From Neonectria sp. B-13 (lineage: Eukaryota; Ascomycota; Sordariomycetes; Hypocreales; Nectriaceae): a DNA stretch of 64,000 nt. The stretch covers positions 806,001 to 870,000 of the forward strand of contig NOKP01000012.1 of assembly GCA_002682825.1 (NCBI GenBank), read 5' to 3'. The notes below the pieces were generated by a model. That model was given only the letters and a program-made list of their open reading frames with translations, did no database searches and was not told the DNA's origin. Made by a program: the position numbers and the translations under genes. This document shows, in pieces, positions 32,086 through 40,748 of this stretch (position 1 is its first letter; the number at the start of each line of letters is the position of its first letter).

Positions 32086-33610
32086 AACCCCCCCCCTTGG
32101 GTCAATAGGGACTAGTCCAAGCAGTCATGTGATACTGTATTACGTGGCTGTAGAAAACCAACTGGCCTGGCAGTAGCATGCTATTACACCGGAAATGTTT
32201 ACTTGTTGTTGATTCGCCAATGAGTCTGAGTTGCCTATCTGGGCCTAGCAGTAGGACCAATTAGGGGCATAGGGTTTTCTCTTCTTAAGGGGTTTCCTCA
32301 GTGTTTAGTTATCCCCTAGGAGTATTAGAGAGGTAAGCTAAGCCAGATTAGGATAGGATTGGGTTTAAAGGGCCTTTGGATAGTAGTTAGTAATAGTTTA
32401 GAACCCTCTTATATTAGGAGTATATATTATCTAGCAATTAACCTAACCTTGTTTTAAATAATACTAATTATTATTATTGCCTTAGGCTTAGGTATTAAGC
32501 CTATTAGACTGTTGTTTTTTCTGTTTTCTTTTATACTGTTTAATCTTTAGCTTCTTCTCTAGGTATATATTACTAAGAACTATTATATCTAAATATATAT
32601 ACTAAGTAATTAGTATAGTTAAATAGTATTAAGTTATATTAAACTATAGCTATTTAATATATATATATACTTATTAATTTCCCCTTTATAAGGGAACCTA
32701 ATGTATAATGATTACTATATTATACATCAATTTCTTTATCTTAAGCCTAATTGGTTTTAAAGTTCTTTATTAACCTTTGCATCTGACCCAAACCTATCTA
32801 CCTTTTTGTAAGAGGATGGACCCACACGGCCAACCTCAGAGTAAAGCCACTACAGCCACTGTGGCTAGGGGCCTAGCCCCACAAGGACTATATAGAGTCC
32901 TCGGCGAGCACTCTCTGACTGCTCGCCAAGTTGAAGTCTTACAATATACCAATACCTACCCTTCAAGCCTAATATCTCACCCTGGTCGAACCAACCTTTA
33001 CACTTTTCCATCCAGTCTAAGTTTTTCCTTAACCCTATTCCCAGTACATAATCCTACCCTTGTTGGTCCTTTTCCCCCCGATTTCACAATGCACTAGCTG
33101 GCCATCCGCACCAGCTCTACGCACCCCAGCAGCTCCCAGAACCATAGAGCATATTCATCTCTAGTTAATTTGTTAGCAATAGCTTTGTCCTAGTATAACC
33201 CAGCTTCCAATCTTCTAGCAAGCTTTTTAAGAAACTCCTTTTCCTCTCTAATAAAGCTAATATTATCAACTTTAGTACCTTTATCATTTAGGAGCAGGCA
33301 GCAGCCAAATATGGCTAGATGTATCATTTGGATAGTACTAACTACTGTACAACTGGACTTAAAGCTACTAAGATTGTAGATTTTAGCCTAGTAAAGCTAC
33401 TGCTTATACTTAGTAGGCTTAATCTCTCTATTTAGAGAGTAATAGTATCCTATTTCATATGCCTTATGGCTCTATTTCTTACTATTGGGTTATAAGATGC
33501 AGTAGGTAATAGTAAAAGCAGAATGTATTATGGTTGTATTATACTGTATTATAGTATATTAAGAAAGAGGGAAGAAGGCTGGCTGGACTTATTAGCTTAA
33601 TGAGAGATGG
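32086..33610. other. AT-rich, repeat-derived stretch
   Basis: No functional gene. It includes a repeat copy at 32468-32600. On the minus strand near 33110-33260 a mutated coding trace reads EEKEFLKKLARRLEAGLY, stop, DKAIANKLTRDEYALWFWELLG. It echoes EKEFLKKLYNP in the repeat copy at 33611-34705, so both may derive from one transposon ORF family (inference). Confidence 0.45.
32468..32600 (+). repeat. Dispersed ~125-bp repeat, copy 2
   Basis: Same segment as 13625-13750: CCTTAGGCTTAGGTATTAAG start, T-rich middle, ACTAAGAACTATTATATC end. Confidence 0.75.
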
Positions 33611-34705
33611 TTATTTATATATACTATAGTTTCACTGTTGAAACTACTGTTTGGACCACTGTTTCTGCTTATCCGCGATTGTGCTGAATAGTTATGTGTT
33701 TCCTTTGCTTGAGCTTAATGGGGGGATAGATCTTTGGATTTTGAACCTAATTATTGACTTTTGCCCCCTCTAGCTTCCTAGAACTCCCTCCGCTAAATCC
33801 CTCTATGTAGCTTCGTGGCTGATGTTAGAGATAACTACAGTAGGATTCCCTCGGTTTCTAATGCATTACTCCTTCAGCTGTAGGTTGGTCAGAATGATAT
33901 TATCTATCAACTGTATGATCCATGAGGTATAGATAGGGTTGTATAGCTTCTTGAGGAACTCCTTTTCTATAGTAGTAATATTGCTATTCCTTTCTAGCTT
34001 TAGAGCTAGCCTTTCTAGAAAGAGCTGTTCTATTGCAATCTATTGGATAGTTACTGTATTAAGCTTTATTTCCTTTTGTAGTAGGATATTATAGTTAAAG
34101 ACTGCTAATTGGATTAACTCCTTAGGTTTAAAGTGGTTGATCATAGGCTGTTTTATATGCTCTAGGCTAGACTTTTGAGCTGCAATTTGTAGTATAGAAA
34201 TGAGGCTTGGATGTTCTTTCAATTTGATATATAGGTTATATAAGAGCCTATGTATATAGCTTAGCAAGGGCTTGCTGGGCTATAGTATGATTCGGATGGC
34301 AGTTATCTTATGTGATTGGTGGTGTAGTTGTTGTATTGTTTAGAAGGTCGGATGGAATGTGAAGAGGTAAGTAACCTGGAAAGCGCAGAGCCTTGCAGGC
34401 TGGGCTTTTATCCTAAGGGGTTTTAGCCTTTTCTAAGGTCTAGCTTTTCTAAGATCTAGCTTTTCTAAGATCTAGCTTTTCCAAGATCTAGCTTTTCTAA
34501 GATCTAGATTTTCCAGCTGATTGGGGCAGTAAAACTTACACCTTAACTTTATAGTAGAAACTTTTATCTCCTTGAGTTATTATTGCTTTGGGCTTAGGTA
34601 TTAAGCCTATTATACTATTGTTTTTTCTGTTTTCTTTTATACTGTTTAACCTTTAGCCTCTTCTCTAGGTGTGTACTACTAAGGACTATTATATCTAAAT
34701 ATACT
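33611..34705 (+). mobile_element. AT-rich repeat element, copy A
   Basis: About 1.1 kb that aligns with 34965-36430 (copy B) along its length, apart from a 412-bp block present only in B. Copy A keeps more C and G, as the less mutated copy. It contains five 16-bp units (34433-34512) and ends with the shared 125-bp segment. On the minus strand an interrupted ORF (34040-34267 and beyond) has a Lys/Leu/Ile-rich sequence, a possible trace of an element-encoded protein. Class of element is unknown. Confidence 0.7.
34433..34512 (+). repeat. 16-bp minisatellite, five units
   Basis: Five tandem units of CTAAGATCTAGCTTTT with single substitutions, each containing the palindrome AGATCT (AGGTCT in the first). 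The same array with four units is in copy B at 36178-36241. Confidence 0.9.
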
Positions 34706-35033
34706 ATAGTTTAGGATAAGCTTTTTATAAATTGAACATTAAGGTTAAAGAGAGGGACTTAGATAGGTTATAAAAATAGGCTTAAGGTATAATATTAATG
34801 TAAACTATATTACTAGGAAAGCTTATTATATTTAAGTTATTAGGATTGATAGTACTAGGTATAGTATCTTACTATATTAACTACTATATATTATCTACTA
34901 TATTGTCTTAATCTATTAGATAATATTAACTAAGGCTAAAATTACTATAAATACTTATTAATTTTACTATTAAAACTACTATTTAAACTATTATTTCTAC
35001 TTATTTATAATTATATTAAATAGTTATATATTA

Positions 35034-35445
35034 TGTTTAGTAGGAGTAACTTTATAATAGCTAACAAAGCTATAAACACTCAACTAGCTTTACTATAGTT
35101 ATAGTAGAGGAAGAGATATAATCTATCCTTTTAGCTTTTAGGTAGGCAGGGAAAAAGTCAGTCAAATTGACTATAATCATAATACCATTAAGACTACTAT
35201 AATAAGGGTCTTAAGATCAATAGAATCATTCAAATTAGGCTAAAAATTAGACAATCATAGCTCTTAAATTCATTGCTCATACTAATGTTCTTACTTACTT
35301 TCTTAATAGACTTTATCAGTCTCTATCTCCCTTTTAATCCTAGCTAATTTGGATCAATTGTTGAAAGAGGTTACTAGCCAGTAAAAGCACTATAATGCCT
35401 ATATCTTATTCGGACTTCAATGTCTGCTGGCCCTAATACAATATT
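35034..35445 (+). repeat. Dispersed ~412-bp repeat, copy 2
   Basis: Homologue of 26726-27137, nested in repeat copy B. It interrupts the sequence that is continuous as GAATAGTTATGTGTTTCC in copy A (about 33686-33703). I see no clear terminal inverted repeats. Confidence 0.8.
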
Positions 35446-36177
35446 TCCTTTGCTTAAGCTTAATAGAGGGATAAATCTTTGGATTTTAAACCTAATTATT
35501 AACTTTTACCCTCTTTAGCTTCCTAGAACTCTCTTTGCTAAATCCCTTTATATAGCTTTATAGCTAATATTAAAGATAATCATAGGATTCTCTTACTTTC
35601 TAATATAATTATTACTTTTTTAGTTATAGATTAATTAATATAGTATTACTTATTAACTATATAACCTATAAGATATAATTATTATACTTTAGACTATTAA
35701 TAAACCTCTTTTCTATATTAATAGTATTACTATTCCTTTCTAGCTTTAAAGCTAGCCTTTTTAGAAAGATCTATTCTATAATAATCTACTAAGTTATTAC
35801 TTTATTAGATTATATTCTATCTTATAGTAGAATATAATAACTAAAGACTATTAATTAGACTAATTTCTTAGTCTTAATGTATTAATTAGTTTTAATCTTT
35901 TTTATATCTTATAGATTGGACTTTTAAACTATAATTTATAGCTTAGAAATAAGGCTTAAATCTACTTAAAATAGGCTATATAGATTATATAAGAGCCTAT
36001 AAGTATAGCTTAGTAAGAGCTTACTAAACTATAGTATAATTTAGAAGATAGTTATTTTATATAATTAGTAGTATAATTATTATATTATATAAAAGATTAG
36101 ATAGAATATAAAAAGATAATTTAGAAAGTATAGAGCCTTATAGGCTAAGCTTTTATCTTAAGGGATTTTAGCCTTTT

Positions 36178-36241
36178 CTAAGATCTAGCTTTTCTAAGGT
36201 CTAGCTTTTCTAAGATCTAGCTTTTCTAAGATCTAGCTTTT
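36178..36241 (+). repeat. 16-bp minisatellite, four units
   Basis: Four tandem units of CTAAGATCTAGCTTTT (one with AGGTCT). Counterpart of the five-unit array at 34433-34512, so unit number changed after duplication. Confidence 0.9.
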
Positions 36242-36581
36242 CTAACTGATTAGGGCAGTAAACCTTATACCTTAACTTTATAGTAGAAACTTTTATCTTC
36301 TTAAATCATTATTACCTTAGGCTTAGATATTAAGCTTATTATACTATTGTTTTTTCTGTTTTCTTTTATACTATTTAACCTTTAGCCCCTTCTCTAGGTG
36401 TATGCTACTAAGGACTATTATATCTAAAATACTTATTAATTTAAACTGTATTAACTAGAGCCTGTTTGATATACAAGTGTTAGACCGTATTATAGGGAGG
36501 AAAAAGTAGTTACTAAAATGATTCTACGGGTTGTAACCGCCTAGTCCCAACCTAGGCTGTAACAGCTCATGTCTAGTTAGA

Positions 36582-37592
36582 TCAAACATTACAGGATCGA
36601 GCTAACGCAACAATATTCTGTGTACGAAACTCTACTTGTCCGTTTGCATAGCTTCCCACATCAACCGACTCCTTAATAACGTCATCTCCAGCACCAATTT
36701 CAATACTCTCAGCGTCCAAAGAGGCAGAACCCGACACCATCTCGTCCTTAGACGTGTCGGCCTTACTGCCACGTCCAATGAACTCCAGGATAGAACCAGA
36801 TTCCTCTTCCTTAATAAAAAACTGCCGAAGCCCCGTTGCCAGATCAAGGCTAAGATCATCTGACGTGGTACCCCAACCTCGCGCCCTCACTTCGGTAAAG
36901 ACAGCGTCAACGTCGTCAACTTCCAACGCAATGTGATGAACATATGCTCCGTATTTGCGCTTTAGAAGTTTGGAGAAAACTGATTCAGGCACGAGGCCTT
37001 CAGTGAGGATAACGACTCGCTGGGTATCGAATGGAATTCCCATTACATGCATTAGACCGTCGTCATGGCCGTCAGTACTGGGGGCGGTGTTGATAGTGAA
37101 GGTCCGAAGGGGTGTGAAGCCCATCATGCGCTGGTGGAAAAGCTTGATTTTGTTGGCGTCAGGCATAATTGTAGCATAATGATCGAGCTGGTAGATTGAG
37201 TCGACAACGGAGGTCAGTGCATCGGGGGAACCGAAGAAAGTGTCATTCGACAACTCTCGAGGTGGTGCCTGGCAAAGACTCATTGGATACCCAGCTTCCT
37301 CACGAGCGAGAATAAGCTCAGTTTGTTCCTCGAGACTTCGCTCTTCAAAGGTGATCCCTTCAGCCTTGAGCACCTCACGAGCCTTCTCCAAGTTGTAGAC
37401 AGAGAAGCGTACAGAAAGCCCGATGCCAGCAGGCCCAGTACCCTCTGAAGCCTTGATGACGCTGAGTGTTGGATCGCCGGGGCCTGGGAGTTGGTAGAGG
37501 CTCCCGTCCTCACCGCACTTGGCGTTGTATAGCTGTGTGACCGTCTGAATAGCTCGCTCAATATTGAAGGTGGCCAGCGTCACATGAGACAT
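36582..37592 (-). CDS. HPPD-like VOC dioxygenase
   Basis: A 336-aa single-exon vicinal-oxygen-chelate protein with two modules, like 4-hydroxyphenylpyruvate dioxygenase or hydroxymandelate synthase. All three iron ligands are in place: His138 in YQLDHYA, His220 in YVHHIALEVDDV, Glu270 in ILEFIGR. Family enzymes oxidatively decarboxylate an aromatic 2-oxo acid with O2. The protein is shorter than typical HPPD (about 390-430 aa), and the C-terminus after Glu270 is an acidic tail, so it is not the housekeeping enzyme. Its ATG (37592-37590) lies inside the end of the amino acid dehydrogenase ORF, which stops at 37580, a 13-nt overlap in another frame. The two could share a transcript; a one-base error that splits a natural fusion is the main alternative. 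Confidence 0.82.
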   Translation of the reverse strand: MSHVTLATFNIERAIQTVTQLYNAKCGEDGSLYQLPGPGDPTLSVIKASEGTGPAGIGLSVRFSVYNLEKAREVLKAEGITFEERSLEEQTELILAREEAGYPMSLCQAPPRELSNDTFFGSPDALTSVVDSIYQLDHYATIMPDANKIKLFHQRMMGFTPLRTFTINTAPSTDGHDDGLMHVMGIPFDTQRVVILTEGLVPESVFSKLLKRKYGAYVHHIALEVDDVDAVFTEVRARGWGTTSDDLSLDLATGLRQFFIKEEESGSILEFIGRGSKADTSKDEMVSGSASLDAESIEIGAGDDVIKESVDVGSYANGQVEFRTQNIVALARSCNV

Positions 37593-39064
37593 TCTCTTGA
37601 CGCCGAGGAGATTAACTGCTCCAGCTTCTCTCCGCGTAACCGCCAGGCTTTCGCAAGCCTCCCAAACAGCCCTATTGCTTCCTTTGTCCCCGACTTTGGC
37701 AAAAACAGTGTTGATGAAGGCTTGGTATCATTGGCGCATGCCTCGAGGGTGGATGCGGCATAACCCTTCAACGCGAGACCGCTGCAGGCTCGCATAAAGA
37801 GATTACTGGTTCCTGAGTTGCTGACCCACTCCGGCAGCATCTGAATGCCTGTAGCATCAAGCCTAGCTAAAGTATCGTCTCTGCGCTCAGTTGGATCGAA
37901 AACGTTGTTGGCACCGGCAAGAATGAATCGAGCGCCAGATGGCACTTCAGAAAAGGTGTCATTGATCAAGGTGGAGACAGCTTTTGAGGTTAGGATGTAG
38001 CGCTGAGCACAAGGAACAAATACTTCGGCTTTGCATGCAGAAATGATTTCAACCAAATGTTCTTCGTCGGTGGAATTGGCCCTTCGAGCAGTGTACAGGT
38101 CTGACTGTAGCTGAGCTTGGGAAAGTCCGGCCTCTAGGCTTCGAGGATCAAAGATCGAAAAAGAGCCATTCTTGAGGGCATTACGCCAGGTGGCTTCGAT
38201 AGCAGCACAGTCAATACCATCATGGTTGATGATGAAGCTATACTGGCTAGAGATTGCGACTACCCGGCCGATGCCTAGCTGCTTAGCTGCTTGGGCAAAT
38301 GTAGCACCGACACACCCGAAGCCCTGAAGCACTAGACGAGCTCGTCGAATGAGTTCTGGCTTTGTGCGAGACAGGATCTCCTTGAGGATGGTAGCCATGA
38401 CATAGCCAACACTGAAGTCATTGAGAGACCATCCGTTGTCGTCAACCCTCTCTTTGAGTAGAGTGTGAATATCCAGGGGAGCTGACGTGGTACAGCCCAG
38501 AGAGATGCGCAGTGCGTCCAGTGCGGTTGAAGTACCCGGAGCACAGTAGGCTTTTGCGTGTTCGTCAATGATTGCGTGGTCGGTGTTAATATCTCCTCCT
38601 GATCCCCAGTATTGAGAAATAATGTCGGCATTGTCGCGGATGAAGCGCTCCAGAATAAGAGGGGCACGCGAGTCTCGGAAGGGGAACCGGATACCGCCTT
38701 TCGCGCCGACAATTCGAGGTTGAGAAGACACAGCTGGCTTTGCGCTCATAGAGCGAGCTATGTCGTGAACCTCTTCAAAAGTTGCCTCATCATGAAGAAA
38801 TAAGCCCCCGCCGGAGGCAGTGGGTACAGGCGAATCGATGACTATCCAACCTTCGGCTGCGGATAGATTGTCTGCCCAGTGCCAGACACAACAACCGTCG
38901 ACAACGCGGTAAGTCGAAACGGAATTCACATGCCGTTCAGGAGCGTTAACAGTCACAGTGAAGGCGTCCTTACTCCCACCGTTGACATTGCTTTGAGCCG
39001 TGGGAGCAAATGATGTATGAACGAGAGTGTTGGACAAGGGCTTCGAAAATGCGGTTTGCGACAT
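37580..39064 (-). CDS. Glu/Leu/Phe/Val-type amino acid dehydrogenase
   Basis: A 494-aa single-exon NAD(P)-dependent amino acid dehydrogenase. The substrate-binding Lys is in VGAKGGIRF (Lys122), a GGDINTDH segment (Asp158) corresponds to the catalytic Asp region, and the nucleotide-binding motif is LQGFGCVG (about 247-253). EWVSNSGTSNLF and the C-terminal helices also fit the family. It would deaminate an amino acid to its 2-oxo acid. I chose the start at 39064 (MSQTAF); an in-frame ATG at 39157 would add 31 poorly conserved residues. Its last codons overlap the start of the HPPD-like gene by 13 nt. A 2-oxo acid made here could feed that dioxygenase, which suggests a two-step pathway (inference). 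The specific amino acid cannot be read. Confidence 0.85.
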   Translation of the reverse strand: MSQTAFSKPLSNTLVHTSFAPTAQSNVNGGSKDAFTVTVNAPERHVNSVSTYRVVDGCCVWHWADNLSAAEGWIVIDSPVPTASGGGLFLHDEATFEEVHDIARSMSAKPAVSSQPRIVGAKGGIRFPFRDSRAPLILERFIRDNADIISQYWGSGGDINTDHAIIDEHAKAYCAPGTSTALDALRISLGCTTSAPLDIHTLLKERVDDNGWSLNDFSVGYVMATILKEILSRTKPELIRRARLVLQGFGCVGATFAQAAKQLGIGRVVAISSQYSFIINHDGIDCAAIEATWRNALKNGSFSIFDPRSLEAGLSQAQLQSDLYTARRANSTDEEHLVEIISACKAEVFVPCAQRYILTSKAVSTLINDTFSEVPSGARFILAGANNVFDPTERRDDTLARLDATGIQMLPEWVSNSGTSNLFMRACSGLALKGYAASTLEACANDTKPSSTLFLPKSGTKEAIGLFGRLAKAWRLRGEKLEQLISSASRECLM

Positions 39065-39650
39065 ATTGAAGTGATAAAAATGTTGAGTGGTTATGGTATG
39101 AGGAATAATGAGTCTCGAATTGTTCTTGCTGGTGTGCTGTTTCGGAGCAATGATCAATCGCAGCCGGGGAAGTGTTCGTTGACGGACTCGGGTTCGTTAT
39201 ATAGACTTCATGGTCGTGGTACATGCTATAGTATAACTTGCCTCAAGCGATATCTTCGGCCTTCGGACTCCTTGCTTCCGCCAAGGATGCTTCGTTCATG
39301 TTCTTCCCTCAACCGCCCACGTCGGCAGTTGACTCTTGAACAGGGGTAAAATATATATACAATCATTTAGCATATTAGACAAGAGCCTTAAGCTCCTTAG
39401 CTATTAACACTTTAATTCACTCAATACTTGGTTACACATTAACTTACCTTTGCACATTATTAATGTGACCTACATTGCTTACTATGACGTCCTGATCCAC
39501 TCGATTATCAAACCATATGCCTTGGACCTACCCTAGACCCCTAGGTTAGACCTGACCGTTACAAATATAGAATTATAATTTTTTAAATATTTTATTCTAT
39601 ACAGAGTATTTTTAATAGATTAAATTAAAAGATAGTAGTAAAAATCAGTA
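39065..39650. other. Intergenic, AT-rich
   Basis: Upstream of the dehydrogenase and downstream of the DUF2278 gene. The part after about 39340 is AT-rich and repeat-like (TATATATAC tracts), and I see no gene. CCCCTAGGTTAGACCTGACCG near 39537-39557 is loosely similar to the CCTAGTCCCAACCTAGG area at 36541. Confidence 0.4.
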
Positions 39651-40748
39651 CTACAAGTGGAGCTTTTTAAGTTGTCGGAACTTTTGCACGCCACTGTATC
39701 TAAAGGTAACTGTGCCGCCTTGAACCTGAGCCTTTGTATAGCTGACACCATGGACTTTCAATCCTTGCGCATTGAGAAGGGTAACAGTACCGCCCTGGTT
39801 AGAGAGCGGAGCACGTGGTACTTCAACTATCACAGTGCCATTGGCAGCAATATGCAGGCCGGATGGTAGCTTCTGAGCCTCTCCAGTCTTGTTGCGAATC
39901 CTCCACTCGCTGAGGTCCACCTCCTGACTTGTGCGGTTGGTCAGCGTGACGGTCTCCGTAGCGGTTCCCGGTTGGCTATCTGGCCCTGGTGGGTTGACAA
40001 AGGCCTGGGTAATAAACACCGGCGAGTCGGCGAGGTCATCTTGGACCCGGTCCCTGTCATCAAGCTCGGGTGCCAAAAGGTCCGCCCACGTCATATATCC
40101 AGACCTTGGCAGTGGCTGACCAGCGTTGTTGGGGCCATCCTCGGTATGGATAGCTTGGGATGCGAAGGCAATAAAGACTGCCTCCCAATGGTCCTCGAAC
40201 TCGAAAATAAGGGCGCCGTCCTGGAAGACTCCGTTGTCCCTCGCCCACCGTTGCGAGTTCCCCTGGTTCATGTGTACGTTATGTATACCCTTACCATTGC
40301 TGAAGTGGGAGCCATAGATGTACACCGTGGCGTCAGCCGAGATCGCCCGGTCGAGAATGGGTTTCAGCTTATCAAGGATGTCGTTGTCTGGGCCTTCAAC
40401 ATCATGCGGAAGGATGCGGCCGTCGCCCCGGCGGAAGAGGTTGCCACGGATGAAGTCCAGTGCAAGCCCCCCAGGTCCCTGCTCTGATGTGCCAGCAAGG
40501 AGTTGGAAGCCGTCGTTGAGCGCGGCGAGCTTCTCGGTAATGGCATGAGCGAAGTGAGAGACCGTCCAGTATGCGAGGCGGGACTCCTGGCGATTGCCAG
40601 ATTTGATGTTGATAGCAGCGTGGCCCTCTCCGGCCTCGTCGTCAGTAAAGTAGAGCGAGAGATGTGGCGAGACCGGATCTCTATGCCTATCCTCGTAGGT
40701 GTAGCGGACGGGCTTTGCCCTCCAGACACCATAGCTTTCAACGACCAT
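39651..40748 (-). CDS. DUF2278 protein with lamin-tail domain
   Basis: A 365-aa single-exon protein. Residues about 1-235 match the DUF2278 (YukJ-type) family: VRYTYEDRHRDPVSPHLSLYF, the central IHNVHMNQGN motif (about 155-163) and DGALIFEFEDHWEAVFIAFASQA-like segment (about 177-199). Residues about 243-342 form a lamin-tail-like (LTD) beta-sandwich (VTLTNRTSQEVDLSEW, LHIAANGTVIVEV, TVTLLNAQGLKVHGVSY). Both domains are commoner in bacteria, so bacterial origin is plausible (inference). Function is unknown; the LTD may bind nucleic acid or surfaces in other proteins. No secretion signal. Confidence 0.8.
   Translation of the reverse strand: MVVESYGVWRAKPVRYTYEDRHRDPVSPHLSLYFTDDEAGEGHAAINIKSGNRQESRLAYWTVSHFAHAITEKLAALNDGFQLLAGTSEQGPGGLALDFIRGNLFRRGDGRILPHDVEGPDNDILDKLKPILDRAISADATVYIYGSHFSNGKGIHNVHMNQGNSQRWARDNGVFQDGALIFEFEDHWEAVFIAFASQAIHTEDGPNNAGQPLPRSGYMTWADLLAPELDDRDRVQDDLADSPVFITQAFVNPPGPDSQPGTATETVTLTNRTSQEVDLSEWRIRNKTGEAQKLPSGLHIAANGTVIVEVPRAPLSNQGGTVTLLNAQGLKVHGVSYTKAQVQGGTVTFRYSGVQKFRQLKKLHL

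Larger units (their letters stand above)
34965..36430 (+). mobile_element. AT-rich repeat element, copy B
   Basis: Second copy of the element at 33611-34705, in the same orientation. Compared with copy A nearly every difference is C-to-T or G-to-A, the pattern of RIP, and all reading frames are full of stops. At about 35034-35445 it contains an additional 412-bp block homologous to 26726-27137. Either that block inserted here or it was lost from copy A. Confidence 0.75.

Noticed and set aside
34433..34512. CRISPR-like array
   Set aside because: The units are directly contiguous with no spacers; it is a minisatellite in a eukaryotic genome.
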